Shown: positions 1 to 8,714, numbered from the stretch's first letter. The stretch: 22,784 nucleotides of DNA from Alkalihalobacillus alcalophilus ATCC 27647 = CGMCC 1.3604 (GCF_000292245.2 NZ_ALPT02000066.1:1-22784), one strand, 5' to 3'. Notes: generated by a model not told the origin, from the sequence alone. A program made the numbers and translations.

Positions 1-380
1 TGCGAAAAATTGGTAATAAGTAATGAAAAAGGTGAGTTGGGGGAATTAGGGAGCGAAAAAAGTGTAATAGGTAATGAAAAAGCGAGCCGGCCAAATTAGG
101 GAGCGAATAAAAGGTAATAAGTAATGAAAAAGCCAAGCCGGCCAAATTAGGGTGCGAAAAAAAGATAATAAGTAATGAAAAAGGAGAGCAGGCCAAATTA
201 GGGTGCGAAAAATTGGTAATAAGTAATGAAAATGGTGAGTTGGGGGAATTAGGGAGCGAAAAAAGTGTAATAGGTAATGAAAAAGCCAAGCAGGCCAAAT
301 TAAGGTGCAAAAAAAGTGTAATAGGTAATGAAAAAGCCAAGCAGGCCAAATTAAGGTACGAATAAAAGCTAATGAGTACT
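1..380. repeat. Tandem ~51-bp repeat array with 203-bp higher-order period
   Basis: Degenerate units begin with GCGAA or a variant near 2, 53, 103, 154, 205, 256, 307 and 358, so the period is 50-51 bp. Each unit has a TAATGAAAAAG core and most end in GGCCAAATTAGGG. The sequence from 1 to about 85 recurs almost unchanged from 204, which gives a four-unit, 203-bp super-repeat. The array runs off the left edge of the window and decays at about 360-380. No gene is seen in it. There are no variable spacers, so it is not a CRISPR array. Function unknown. Confidence 0.9.
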
Positions 381-474
381 GAAATGGGTTATACATATAA
401 TCGCAGCGTGAAGCAAATAATAGGATGTGCAAATAAACATACAAAAGCATTGATTTATTCGAATTATTTGAGTG

Positions 475-521
475 TTTTCACGAACAAACTAAAAATAATT
501 TCACAATAATGTTCGTGTTTT
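475..521. promoter_or_regulatory. PurR operator (paired inverted PurBoxes) of purA
   Basis: Two inverted CGAAC cores, CACGAACAAA at 479-488 and its mirror ATGTTCGTG at 509-517, are separated by 25 nt between cores, directly upstream of the purA -35 box. Bacillus PurR is known to bind a pair of inverted PurBoxes with a central CGAA at about this spacing, and purA is a PurR target in B. subtilis. Repression by PurR, relieved by PRPP, is inferred for this gene. Confidence 0.72.
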
Positions 522-522
522 G

Positions 523-551
523 TTGACGTCTCACCCTTAAATTGTTATACT
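523..551 (+). promoter_or_regulatory. purA SigA-type promoter
   Basis: TTGACG (523-528) and TATACT (546-551) are separated by 17 bp, close to the SigA consensus. The promoter lies just after the PurR box pair and about 60 bp before the purA start. Confidence 0.75.
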
Positions 552-610
552 AATCAATGGTTTTTGAATAAAAATACTCGGCTCGTACGTCCGAGGCGGA
601 GGTGCAACAG

Positions 611-1897
611 ATGGCATCAGTTGTTGTAGTTGGAACACAATGGGGCGATGAAGGAAAAGGAAAGATTACAGACTATCTTTCAGAAAAAGCAGAGGTTGTC
701 GCTCGCTATCAAGGTGGAAATAATGCAGGACATACGATTGTATTTGATGGAGTAAAGTATAAACTTCATCTCATTCCATCAGGGATTTTTTATAAAGATA
801 AAGTATGTGTTATTGGAAACGGAATGGTGATTGATCCGAAAGCACTTGTCGAAGAATTAACTTATTTACATGAACGTAATGTTGATACAAGCAATTTGAG
901 AATTTCAAATCGTGCCCATGTTATTTTACCTTACCACTTAAAACAAGACATTGTGGAAGAGGAGCGTAAAGGCGATAACAAAATCGGAACAACGAAAAAA
1001 GGGATCGGCCCAGCTTATATGGATAAAGCGGCTCGTATCGGAATTCGTATTGCGGATCTTTTAGATAAAGAAGTATTTGAAGAGAAGCTTGAGCGAAACT
1101 TAGAAGAGAAAAATCGTCTTTTTGAAAAATATTATGAGACGACAGGTTTTACAAAAGAAGAAATCTTAGAAGAGTACTATGGATATGGACAACAAATTGC
1201 TGAGCTTGTTTGCGATACGTCTGTAGTCTTAAGTGATGCTCTTGACGATGGCCGTCGTGTTCTTTTTGAAGGTGCACAAGGGGTTATGCTTGATATTGAT
1301 CAAGGTACATACCCATTTGTTACGTCATCTAACCCAATTGCTGGTGGAGTTACAATTGGTTCAGGTGTCGGTCCTTCAAAAATTAATCATGTGGTTGGGG
1401 TGTCAAAAGCTTATACAACTCGTGTTGGTGATGGACCATTCCCAACGGAGTTAGTAGATGAAATTGGTGACCAAATTCGTGAAGTTGGGAAAGAATATGG
1501 TACGACGACAGGCCGTCCACGTCGTGTTGGTTGGTTTGATTCAGTTGTCGTTCGCCATGCCCGTCGTGTGAGTGGATTGACGGATCTATCATTAAACTCA
1601 ATCGATGTTTTAACAGGGATTGAAACATTAAAGATTTGTACCGCTTATAAATATCGTGGGGAAGTTATTGAAGAATTCCCAGCAAGCCTTAAAGTTCTTG
1701 CCGAATGTGAACCTGTTTATGAAGAGCTACCTGGTTGGACAGAAGATATTACAGGAGTAAAATCTTTACATGAACTTCCGGAAAATGCTCGTCATTATGT
1801 TGAGCGTGTTTCTCAATTAACAGGAATTCCATTAACGATTTTCTCTGTCGGACCAGATCGTAACCAAACAAATCTTGTTCGTGGAGTTTTTGCTTAA
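611..1897 (+). CDS. purA: Adenylosuccinate synthetase PurA
   Basis: Converts IMP, aspartate and GTP to adenylosuccinate, the first step from IMP to AMP; cytosolic. From the ATG at 611 the product is 428 residues, the usual length for bacterial PurA, and begins MASVVVVGTQWGDEGKGK, the family's N-terminal GTP-binding loop. Further family signatures are GNNAGHT, the GTTKKGIGPAY segment, the EGAQG loop, TTTGRPRRVGW and a C-terminal SVGPDRNQT. The frame stays open back to a GTG at 602, but that codon overlaps the GGAGGTG ribosome site (598-604), which is correctly spaced for the ATG at 611. The gene has its own promoter with PurR boxes and is followed by a long stem-loop, so it is probably monocistronic. 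Identification is firm. Confidence 0.98.
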   Translation: MASVVVVGTQWGDEGKGKITDYLSEKAEVVARYQGGNNAGHTIVFDGVKYKLHLIPSGIFYKDKVCVIGNGMVIDPKALVEELTYLHERNVDTSNLRISNRAHVILPYHLKQDIVEEERKGDNKIGTTKKGIGPAYMDKAARIGIRIADLLDKEVFEEKLERNLEEKNRLFEKYYETTGFTKEEILEEYYGYGQQIAELVCDTSVVLSDALDDGRRVLFEGAQGVMLDIDQGTYPFVTSSNPIAGGVTIGSGVGPSKINHVVGVSKAYTTRVGDGPFPTELVDEIGDQIREVGKEYGTTTGRPRRVGWFDSVVVRHARRVSGLTDLSLNSIDVLTGIETLKICTAYKYRGEVIEEFPASLKVLAECEPVYEELPGWTEDITGVKSLHELPENARHYVERVSQLTGIPLTIFSVGPDRNQTNLVRGVFA

Positions 1898-1915
1898 TTG
1901 AAGTAGTTAAGAAAA

Positions 1916-1965
1916 CGAAAACGGCGAAAATGCAAGGAAAGACTTGTATTTTCGCTATGTTTTCG
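1916..1965 (+). terminator. Long stem-loop downstream of purA
   Basis: CGAAAAC (1916-1922) pairs with GTTTTCG (1959-1965), and GCGAAAATGCAAG (1924-1936) pairs with CTTGTATTTTCGC (1943-1955), leaving a 6-nt loop. The stem is long, but there is no T run on the plus side, so it may act as an mRNA 3' end or processing hairpin and not a textbook intrinsic terminator. Confidence 0.5.
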
Positions 1966-2036
1966 ATATGCTAATAAAGGTTGTTTTAGAAATTTTGTGT
2001 TTCTATAAAAAAAATAAAAATATTTTATAAAAATAC

Positions 2037-2065
2037 TTGCACTAGTGTTTTGTCTATGGTATTAT
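2037..2065 (+). promoter_or_regulatory. tRNA operon promoter
   Basis: TTGCAC (2037-2042) and TATTAT (2060-2065) are 17 bp apart, about 40 bp before the first tRNA. A-rich DNA upstream (around 2009-2035) could serve as an UP element, as is common for stable-RNA promoters. Confidence 0.65.
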
Positions 2066-2106
2066 AAATCTTGTCGCTAAGGCGAGTAAGACAAGCAAGC
2101 TAATAT

Positions 2107-2182
2107 GAGCCATTAGCTCAGTCGGTAGAGCATCTGACTTTTAATCAGAGGGTCGAAGGTTCAAGTCCTTCATGGCTCACCA
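2107..2182 (+). tRNA. tRNA-Lys (anticodon TTT)
   Basis: A complete 76-nt cloverleaf. Acceptor GAGCCAT pairs with ATGGCTC, the anticodon loop is CTTTTAA within CTGA/TCAG, the T loop is GGTTCAAGTCC, and CCA is encoded. First of five co-directional tRNAs. Confidence 0.97.
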
Positions 2183-2206
2183 TTACTCTTAATTTTTAAG
2201 TGTATT

Positions 2207-2281
2207 GGCCCGTTGGTCAAGCGGTTAAGACACCGCCCTTTCACGGCGGTAACACGGGTTCGAATCCCGTACGGGTCACCA
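2207..2281 (+). tRNA. tRNA-Glu (anticodon TTC)
   Basis: A 75-nt cloverleaf. Acceptor GGCCCGT pairs with ACGGGTC, the anticodon stem is CCGCC/GGCGG around a TTC anticodon, the T arm is CGGGTTCGAATCCCG, and CCA is encoded. Confidence 0.96.
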
Positions 2282-2303
2282 ATTTTTATTTTATCTTTAA
2301 TAC

Positions 2304-2380
2304 GGTCCGGTAGTTCAGTTGGTTAGAATGCCTGCCTGTCACGCAGGAGGTCGCGGGTTCGAGTCCCGTCCGGACCGCCA
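2304..2380 (+). tRNA. tRNA-Asp (anticodon GTC)
   Basis: A 77-nt cloverleaf. Acceptor GGTCCGG pairs with CCGGACC, the anticodon arm is CTGCC-TGTCAC-GCAG with GTC as anticodon, and CCA is encoded. Confidence 0.96.
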
Positions 2381-2411
2381 TGAGTTTTTATATTTCGGTT
2401 ATTTACAAGTT

Positions 2412-2487
2412 GGCTTGGTAGCTCAGTCGGTAGAGCAATGGACTGAAAATCCATGTGTCGGCGGTTCGATTCCGTCCCAAGCCACCA
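2412..2487 (+). tRNA. tRNA-Phe (anticodon GAA)
   Basis: A 76-nt cloverleaf. Acceptor GGCTTGG pairs with CCAAGCC, GAA anticodon sits within GGACTGAAAATCC, and CCA is encoded. Confidence 0.96.
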
Positions 2488-2497
2488 TTTTTTTTAT

Positions 2498-2570
<73 letters not shown>

Positions 2571-2597
2571 TTTTATATAGATTTTACTTTTTGTTCA

Positions 2598-2619
2598 GTA
2601 TGCAATGGCATGCTTTTTT
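2598..2619 (+). terminator. Terminator of the tRNA array
   Basis: GTATGC and GCATGC form a 6-bp stem with an AATG loop, followed at once by six T residues. It lies 28 bp past the last tRNA. Confidence 0.75.
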
Positions 2620-2664
2620 GTTTGGATAAATAATAGTAGAATTTTTTTCGAATGGTTATTAGTT

Positions 2665-2706
2665 GTATAAAAGGCAGATGGGAAAATTCCTATCTGCCTT
2701 TTATAC
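2665..2706. terminator. Long palindrome, probable bidirectional terminator
   Basis: GTATAAAAGGCAGAT (2665-2679) is the exact inverse of ATCTGCCTTTTATAC (2692-2706), with further pairing inside. A T tract on each strand after the GC-rich part suits termination in either direction. The next hairpin, CGTTTTAC/GTAAAACG at 2706-2730, follows directly. Confidence 0.6.
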
Positions 2707-2750
2707 GTTTTACAGTAAAAGTGTAAAACGCTACTATATGAAGTGACAAT

Positions 2751-2789
2751 CGTTTCTTACCCTAATTATAGGGGAGAGACGTTTTTTTG
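2751..2789 (+). terminator. Intrinsic terminator-like hairpin
   Basis: CGTTTCTTACCC pairs imperfectly, with G-U pairs and one mismatch, with GGGGAGAGACG, and seven T residues follow. This is the third hairpin between the tRNA array and the next gene. Apart from these hairpins and the promoter at 2945, I see no gene in 2571-3110. Confidence 0.55.
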
Positions 2790-2944
2790 TTTTATTGAGA
2801 ATGGACGGTTGCAAGATACATAAGAAGTAGAGAGAAAGTAGAGTTATTCTCCTTGGATTAAATTAGCTTATGTGAATAAAAAAGGCAGACTTTTATCATG
2901 AATTTTTTGCCAAAAAGATTACAAATCAATTTCATTTAGTAATA

Positions 2945-2976
2945 TTGACTCACCTTAATTAGAATTATGCTAGAAT
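2945..2976 (+). promoter_or_regulatory. Putative promoter of the M23 peptidase gene
   Basis: TTGACT at 2945-2950 is followed by an extended -10, TGCTAGAAT (2968-2976). The 20-bp spacing is long, so the extended -10 may dominate. No clear WalR box (two TGTWAH half-sites) was found near it. Confidence 0.45.
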
Positions 2977-3110
2977 GGGGAAGGCCTATTTGGTTTATAT
3001 AAGAAAATTTCAAACAATTAGGATATAAAAGCTAGATTATTAGATTAGAAGAAAGAACTGATTGTGTGTATAGAAGCAATTGGTGCGAGGGTTTAAAAAG
3101 GATTATGTTA

Positions 3111-4643
3111 GTGTGGAATAAAGTAAAAAAACAGCAAGCGGTTGATTTACGATTAAAACAACCTCTTTATAAACATTGGATATTAGCGATGGTATTGCTC
3201 TTATCAATTTCAGGTGTCTCAAATGTGTTGGCTAGTTCAGATTTGGTGATGGAAAAGGTTTATCATATTTATCTGGAAGAAGAGTTTATTGGCACGGTTG
3301 AGGATGAAGATGATTATTTAGTCTTTTTAGAGAAACTATTAGAAGAAGAGCAAGAGCGACATTCCGGGTTAACCTTTGATTTTAAAGAGACGATTGGTGT
3401 TATTCCTGAGTTCGTTTTTATCAAAAATGCGAATACGGAACAAACGAAAGAAAAGCTAGCTGAATTACTAACGATAAAGGCTGTAGCGACAGCTCTTGTG
3501 ATAGAGGAAGATGAAGTTGTTTATTTGGCTGAACAAGCGGCAGTCTCACAGTTAAAAAAGCAAATTGTTTTGGAACAAGTGGAAGAGGAAGCTTTTGAAG
3601 TGTATGTGCATTCTTTACAAGAAGAGAATTTATTGAAGACGAATGAAGAAGAGACAGTGAGTACGTCGTCTTCTTCAGAAAGTGACGAACGTGAACCGGT
3701 TCATACGAGTGAAAAGAATGATACAGAGCTTGAGTTAGAATTGGATGAAAAGCTCATTAACTCGGTTTCTTTTACAACAGATGTTGAAAGTAAGCAAGTT
3801 CTCATCTCACCGGAAAAAGTGAAAACGGTGGAAGAAGCAATGGAAGAAATAGAACAAGGCAAAGAGAATCAATTTTATTATGAGGTAAAAGAAGGCGATG
3901 TTCTTGGGACGATTGCTTCTGAAATGAATGTATCGATAAAAGAATTGCTTGAACTCAATGAAGACTTAGATAAAGAGAGTGTTATTAGAGCAGGAGATAA
4001 GCTCCAAATAAAGACATTAGAGCCTTATTTAGAAATTGAAGTTGTCGAGCATAGTAAAGTAGAAGAAGAGCTTGATTTTGATATTGAGGTTAAAGAAGAT
4101 AGTAGCCTTTTTAAAGGGGAAGAAAAAGTCGAGAGAAAAGGAACCCCTGGCTTACAACATGTTGAATATAAAACGGTAAGACTAAATGGGGAAATGGTTG
4201 AACGGGAAGTATTGAATAAACAAGTCATCGAAGAGCCAGTTAGTGAAATTGTAATAAAAGGAACAAAGGAAAGGTCAGAACTAGCATGGCCGGCAGATGG
4301 TGGTTATATTTCAAGTCATCAAGGGAAACGTTGGGGGAGATACCATAAAGGAATTGATATCGCCCGACCAAACTCATATAGCATTTACGCTGCAGAAAGT
4401 GGAACGGTTACAGCGGTCACTAGCGGTGGGGGATATGGAAACTATATTCGGATTCGTCACGATAATGGATTAGAGACTTTATATGCTCATTTAAATTCAA
4501 CAAGTGTTCAAGCTGGTCAGAGTGTTACAAGAGGCCAACAAATTGGGATCATGGGCTCGACTGGAGATTCTACAGGCATTCACCTCCATTTTGAAGTAAC
4601 CCGTGGTGGGAGTTTATTAAATCCAATCGATTATTTACCATAA
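3111..4643 (+). CDS. Membrane-anchored LysM-G5-M23 peptidoglycan endopeptidase
   Basis: Predicted zinc metallopeptidase that cuts peptidoglycan cross-bridges outside the membrane. The frame is open from a GTG at 3066 (525 residues, used for numbering here). GTG 3111 has AAAAGGA 8 nt upstream and ATG 3105 is also possible, so the start is uncertain. A hydrophobic segment at 38-57 is a signal anchor. A highly acidic, low-complexity region (about 170-270) leads to a LysM at 271-316 (YEVKEGD...IRAGDKLQI), a G5-type domain at about 322-399, and the M23 domain at about 405-525. The M23 motifs are HKGID (H427, D431), YAHL and HLHFE (506-510). It sits just before walR; WalRK controls autolysins in Bacillus, so a functional link is plausible but not shown. 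A strong terminator follows. The family is clear; its substrate bond is not. Confidence 0.9.
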   Translation: MWNKVKKQQAVDLRLKQPLYKHWILAMVLLLSISGVSNVLASSDLVMEKVYHIYLEEEFIGTVEDEDDYLVFLEKLLEEEQERHSGLTFDFKETIGVIPEFVFIKNANTEQTKEKLAELLTIKAVATALVIEEDEVVYLAEQAAVSQLKKQIVLEQVEEEAFEVYVHSLQEENLLKTNEEETVSTSSSSESDEREPVHTSEKNDTELELELDEKLINSVSFTTDVESKQVLISPEKVKTVEEAMEEIEQGKENQFYYEVKEGDVLGTIASEMNVSIKELLELNEDLDKESVIRAGDKLQIKTLEPYLEIEVVEHSKVEEELDFDIEVKEDSSLFKGEEKVERKGTPGLQHVEYKTVRLNGEMVEREVLNKQVIEEPVSEIVIKGTKERSELAWPADGGYISSHQGKRWGRYHKGIDIARPNSYSIYAAESGTVTAVTSGGGYGNYIRIRHDNGLETLYAHLNSTSVQAGQSVTRGQQIGIMGSTGDSTGIHLHFEVTRGGSLLNPIDYLP

Positions 4644-4652
4644 GAAAGAAAG

Positions 4653-4686
4653 CCGTCTCTATTGAATAAAGTAGGGACGGTTTTTT
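4653..4686 (+). terminator. Intrinsic terminator after the M23 gene
   Basis: CCGTCTCTA (4653-4661) and TAGGGACGG (4672-4680) form a 9-bp stem with one G-U pair, followed by six T residues. It separates the peptidase from the walR operon. No convincing promoter box pair was found in 4687-4828. Confidence 0.85.
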
Positions 4687-4828
4687 CAGATGCATTTTAT
4701 TTAAAAAGGGATTTGAACGGAGCATCAAGAAGTGGTACAAGTAAGAAATGTGAACTATTAAAGGAAAACCATGACTTATGATAAACTAGAGATAGCACGT
4801 ATTAAGTGTAGAACAGGAGCGTTGTGAG

Positions 4829-5539
4829 ATGGATAAACGAATTTTAGTTGTAGATGATGAACGTCCAATTGCCGATATATTAAAGTTTAACTTAGAAAAA
4901 GAAGGATTTGAGGTTATTTGTGCTTATGATGGGATAGAGGCCTTAGCACAAGTAGATAAATTTGATCCGGATTTAATTTTATTAGATATTATGTTGCCAC
5001 ATAAAGATGGTATGGAAGTCTGTCGTGAAGTTCGTAAAAAGTCAGATGTGCCAATTATTATGTTAACTGCAAAGGATTCCGAAATAGATAAAGTGCTAGG
5101 CTTAGAGCTCGGAGCAGACGATTATGTGACAAAGCCTTTTAGTACAAGAGAGCTATTAGCAAGAGTTAAGGCAAATTTACGCCGCCATAAAGTAAGTGCC
5201 GATGAAACGACCGCACAGAAGGAGCTTGTCATTGGTGATTTAACGATTTATCCAGATGCTTATCAAGTGAAAAAGCGTGGCGATACGATTGAATTGACAC
5301 ACCGTGAATTTGAACTGATTCATTATTTAGCGAAACATCTCGGACAAGTTATGACGCGTGAGCATTTGCTACAAGCAGTATGGGGATATGACTATTTTGG
5401 TGATGTTCGAACAGTTGATGTTACGGTACGTCGTTTGCGTGAAAAGGTAGAGGATAATCCTAGCTTCCCAACATGGATTATTACCCGTCGAGGAGTAGGG
5501 TATTATTTGGCTTCTCCTGACCCACTGGAGCAAGCTTAA
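4829..5539 (+). CDS. walR: Response regulator WalR (YycF)
   Basis: OmpR-family regulator of the WalRK system, which in Firmicutes controls cell-wall hydrolases and is usually essential. The 236 residues hold a receiver domain (1-120) and a winged-helix DNA-binding domain (about 130-232). The acidic pocket is D9/D10, the phospho-acceptor is D53 in LLDIMLP, and T80 and K102 complete the switch set. T101 in DDYVTKPF matches the threonine reported as a PrkC target in B. subtilis WalR. The helix and wing motifs VDVTVRRLREK and TRRGVGYYL are typical. AGGAG (4815-4819) precedes the ATG by 9 nt. The stop overlaps the walK start (TAATG), which indicates translational coupling. Identity rests on both sequence and the walRKHIJ order. 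Confidence 0.97.
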   Translation: MDKRILVVDDERPIADILKFNLEKEGFEVICAYDGIEALAQVDKFDPDLILLDIMLPHKDGMEVCREVRKKSDVPIIMLTAKDSEIDKVLGLELGADDYVTKPFSTRELLARVKANLRRHKVSADETTAQKELVIGDLTIYPDAYQVKKRGDTIELTHREFELIHYLAKHLGQVMTREHLLQAVWGYDYFGDVRTVDVTVRRLREKVEDNPSFPTWIITRRGVGYYLASPDPLEQA

Positions 5540-7356
5540 TGAAAAATAAGGTTGGCTTTTTTAAATCGATTCAATTCAAGCTAATCATTATCTATGTGCT
5601 ATTAATTTTAATTGCGATGCAAGTTATTGGTGTTTATTTTACGAAACAATTAGAGCAGCAATTAAGTGAAAATCATCATCAAATGTTAGCGGAGCGTGCG
5701 GAATTTCTAGCGTATAATTTGGCTCAAATTATGATTGATAGTGAGCCAACTACGGTCGAATCAGAAGTGACTTCCATTTTACGTGACTTTTTTAATGTTG
5801 ATAAGTCTGAGGTACTTGTTGTCAATGCCAATCAAGTAGTTGTTGGTACATCAGATTTATCAAGACGTAATATCGTTGGTCAACAATCAAATGATGTTCT
5901 TATAAAACGAGCATTAGTTGGAACTCCTGATCAAAGAAACTTTGTCGATGAGCAGACAGGTAGCATTGTTCGTTCAATGGGGGTTCCGATTATAACAGCC
6001 GATGGGGTCATTGTTGGAGCGATTCATATTCAAGCTTCGATGGAAGAAATTTATTTACAAATGGAACAAATTAATGGCATCCTCTTAACCGGTACCATTT
6101 TAGCGTTAGGGATTACGGTTATTTTAATCATTTTAGTGTCTCAGACGATTACTGGACCGATTATAGATATGAGAAAACAGGCGATGCGTATGGGCCATGG
6201 TGACTTTTCCCGGAAGGTTCGAGTCTATGGAACAGATGAAATCGGGCAACTGGCAACCTCTTTTAATGATTTGACTTCAAAGTTACAAGATGCGACAGCA
6301 ACAAGGGATCGAGAACAAAAGAAATTAAGCTCTGTCTTAGCTCACATGACCGATGGAGTGATCGCCTCAGATGCTAAAGGGTTAGTTATTTTGATGAATA
6401 ATCGAGCGGAGGAGCTTTTAGGAAAAGCCACTTATGAGGTCATTCGTAAACCGATTACAGAAGTGCTGCAGCTTGCGGAGGACTATGTCGTTGATGATTT
6501 ATTTGATCATGATGAATCACTGATTCTTGATTTTAGTGATGAAGAAAACGATTATATGTTGCAAGCTAATTTTTCGGTGATTCAAGAAAATGAAGGGCCA
6601 ATTAATGGTGTGATTACAGTTTTGCATGATGTGACAGAGCAAGAGCAAATTGAACAAGACAGACGTGAATTTGTCGCAAATGTCTCTCATGAGTTAAGAA
6701 CGCCATTGACGACGATGAAAAGCTATTTGGAAGCATTAGAAGATGGGGCGATTAGTGATCCGGATTTAGGTCCGCGTTTTTTAGGAGTTACTCAAAATGA
6801 GACTGAACGAATGATTCGTCTCGTCAACGATTTATTACAGCTGTCCAAAATTGATAGCCGTGATTATCAATTAAACTTAAGTACGGTTGATTTTGTTTTA
6901 TATTTACATGAAGTGATCGATCGTTTTGATATGATTGCAGCAAATAAAAACATCCATTTTATTCGTAAAATTTCTCCGCAACTGACGTATGTCAAAATGG
7001 ATCGAGATAAATTAACACAAGTGCTAGATAATATTATTTCCAATGCGATGAAGTATTCTCCAGAAGGTGGAAATGTAACGATTACCCTTGAGCATTATGG
7101 TCAAAATATCCGTGTGAGTATTTCTGATGAAGGAATGGGGATTCCGCGAGAAAGCCAGCAAAAAATATTCGATCGTTTTTATCGAGTCGATAAGGCTAGA
7201 GCAAGAAGTATTGGGGGAACAGGTTTAGGTCTTGCGATTGCTAAGGAGCTCGTTCATGCACATCATGGAGAGATTTGGGTGGAAAGCATGTATGGACAAG
7301 GTACCACGATATTCTTTACTTTACCTTTTACGAAAAATAAGGAGGGTAATTGGTGA
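5539..7356 (+). CDS. walK: Sensor histidine kinase WalK (YycG)
   Basis: Membrane kinase that phosphorylates WalR; 605 residues. Two membrane segments (about 13-35 and 181-203) enclose an extracellular PAS/Cache-like loop of about 145 residues. HAMP (204-256), a cytoplasmic PAS (about 263-370), HisKA with H384 in NVSHELRTP, and HATPase_c follow. The ATPase has an N box around N498/N502, DEGMGIP (530-536), FDRFYRV and GGTGLGL (559-565). H269 and D272 (AHMTDG) with H363 (LHDVTE) resemble the metal-binding PAS residues reported in staphylococcal WalK; equivalence is inferred. The start overlaps the walR stop by one base, and walH begins in the last codons. Complete and intact by all visible motifs. 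Confidence 0.97.
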   Translation: MKNKVGFFKSIQFKLIIIYVLLILIAMQVIGVYFTKQLEQQLSENHHQMLAERAEFLAYNLAQIMIDSEPTTVESEVTSILRDFFNVDKSEVLVVNANQVVVGTSDLSRRNIVGQQSNDVLIKRALVGTPDQRNFVDEQTGSIVRSMGVPIITADGVIVGAIHIQASMEEIYLQMEQINGILLTGTILALGITVILIILVSQTITGPIIDMRKQAMRMGHGDFSRKVRVYGTDEIGQLATSFNDLTSKLQDATATRDREQKKLSSVLAHMTDGVIASDAKGLVILMNNRAEELLGKATYEVIRKPITEVLQLAEDYVVDDLFDHDESLILDFSDEENDYMLQANFSVIQENEGPINGVITVLHDVTEQEQIEQDRREFVANVSHELRTPLTTMKSYLEALEDGAISDPDLGPRFLGVTQNETERMIRLVNDLLQLSKIDSRDYQLNLSTVDFVLYLHEVIDRFDMIAANKNIHFIRKISPQLTYVKMDRDKLTQVLDNIISNAMKYSPEGGNVTITLEHYGQNIRVSISDEGMGIPRESQQKIFDRFYRVDKARARSIGGTGLGLAIAKELVHAHHGEIWVESMYGQGTTIFFTLPFTKNKEGNW

Positions 7357-8714
7357 GATACGAACAAGTGAAAAACTGGATATTAATTGGTCTTGTTGCC
7401 TTAAGCCTTGTTCTAACATGGGAATTATGGACCTTTCAGCCTGACTTTGATAGTCCAGATCGAGATAATTTGACTACTCCAGATACTTTAGTTGGTGGTC
7501 GCTCGTTATCAATACAAGATGTAATTGCGGCGGAAGCACTTGTTGTTCATGATGGGGACGATTATTATATGATCCCGGCAGACAGTGAGTCATACCGTGA
7601 TACTTATCAACGGATATTCCGTTCAAATATAGAGGTGGAAATGACACCAATAGGGGATCCTTTTCCAAGTGAACAAGGGGAGCAAGGGTTAGAAGTTATT
7701 TTTCCAACGGCGATTCCGACAAATGTTTTGATGAGATTGTTTATTAACGAAGAAGATGAAATAATGGTTCCACTGACGGCTGTTAATCGTATCTATATTT
7801 ATCAAAATCCAAACGGAGCCAATATGTTCATGCAGCTTTTTTCGGAGATTGATCAAGATATGGTCGTCCTCCGTTCGAATTTGGATTATCATATGTTCTC
7901 CCAAAATGTGTTTAATCAAGTCGAGGATTTTATCCCAGCTGTTGGTGTGAGAGAGCTGATGGATGAACAATTCAAAGAACAGTTATATGTTCCGAGTGAG
8001 CCATACGTAGGGAAAAAGCTATCCTATACGGCTCCTTCGATTGACATTGACTTTTTTCACCAGCTTTTGTTTCCTGTTCCTAGCTCCATTAGTGAAAGTA
8101 GACAAGCCAATGGGGAACGCTTCTATACAGATGGTAGCCGGATTCTAACAACTTCGAGTAACGAAGATTTTATGGATTTTGATTTCCGTTATCCAGTCAT
8201 ATCAGAAGATGTAACGTCTCGTCATATCGTCGATTCAAGCTTTGATTATATTAATGGTCATAATGGCTGGACCAATTCTTATTATTTATCTGATTGGTCA
8301 TTATTGACGGAAACAGAAGCGAAGGCGAAATACCGCTTACAGCTAGAAAATCTCCCTGTAATTATGTATGAGGGACAAGATAATTTAATGAATATACAAG
8401 TATCACGTGTTGGTGGACAGACGTCAAGATATATTCGCCCGTTATTTAGTATTGAAAGTTTGTCTTTTGAAACGAATACAGTGCAACTTCCATCAGGCCC
8501 TGAGATGTTAGAGGGATTGCTGGAACAAGAGTTTTTTGAACTTGATAAAGTAGAAAAGATGCTTATTGGTTATGAAATGGAAAGTAGCTCGATCTCTTAT
8601 GTCACTATCGAACCACATTGGTTTATTAAGTATGAGGGAAGTTGGAAAAAGCTAGGCGACAGTGACGGAGAAAGAGCAGATACAACGGGGGAGAATCGAG
8701 ATGAATTGGAGTAG
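7353..8714 (+). CDS. walH: WalRK regulatory membrane protein WalH (YycH)
   Basis: Accessory protein that, with WalI, modulates WalK from the outside of the membrane (repressing in B. subtilis, activating in S. aureus). About 453 residues with one N-terminal membrane segment, WILIGLVALSLVLTWELW, and a large extracytoplasmic part, the layout of the YycH family. A TTG at 7350 is in frame, but GTG 7353 sits 6 nt after AAGGAGGG and overlaps the walK stop as GTGA, so I chose 7353. The C-terminus is charged and overlaps the walI start by 14 bp. The sequence itself has few diagnostic motifs; assignment leans on topology, size and strict gene order. Confidence 0.92.
   Translation: MRYEQVKNWILIGLVALSLVLTWELWTFQPDFDSPDRDNLTTPDTLVGGRSLSIQDVIAAEALVVHDGDDYYMIPADSESYRDTYQRIFRSNIEVEMTPIGDPFPSEQGEQGLEVIFPTAIPTNVLMRLFINEEDEIMVPLTAVNRIYIYQNPNGANMFMQLFSEIDQDMVVLRSNLDYHMFSQNVFNQVEDFIPAVGVRELMDEQFKEQLYVPSEPYVGKKLSYTAPSIDIDFFHQLLFPVPSSISESRQANGERFYTDGSRILTTSSNEDFMDFDFRYPVISEDVTSRHIVDSSFDYINGHNGWTNSYYLSDWSLLTETEAKAKYRLQLENLPVIMYEGQDNLMNIQVSRVGGQTSRYIRPLFSIESLSFETNTVQLPSGPEMLEGLLEQEFFELDKVEKMLIGYEMESSSISYVTIEPHWFIKYEGSWKKLGDSDGERADTTGENRDELE

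Noticed and set aside
1..380. Possible CRISPR array
   Set aside because: Whole units are repeated with no unique spacers between identical short repeats, and no cas genes are present.
46..450. A 134-residue minus-strand open frame with 17-residue hydrophobic repeats
   Set aside because: It is a by-product of the 51-bp tandem repeat (a multiple of three): low complexity and no ribosome site seen.
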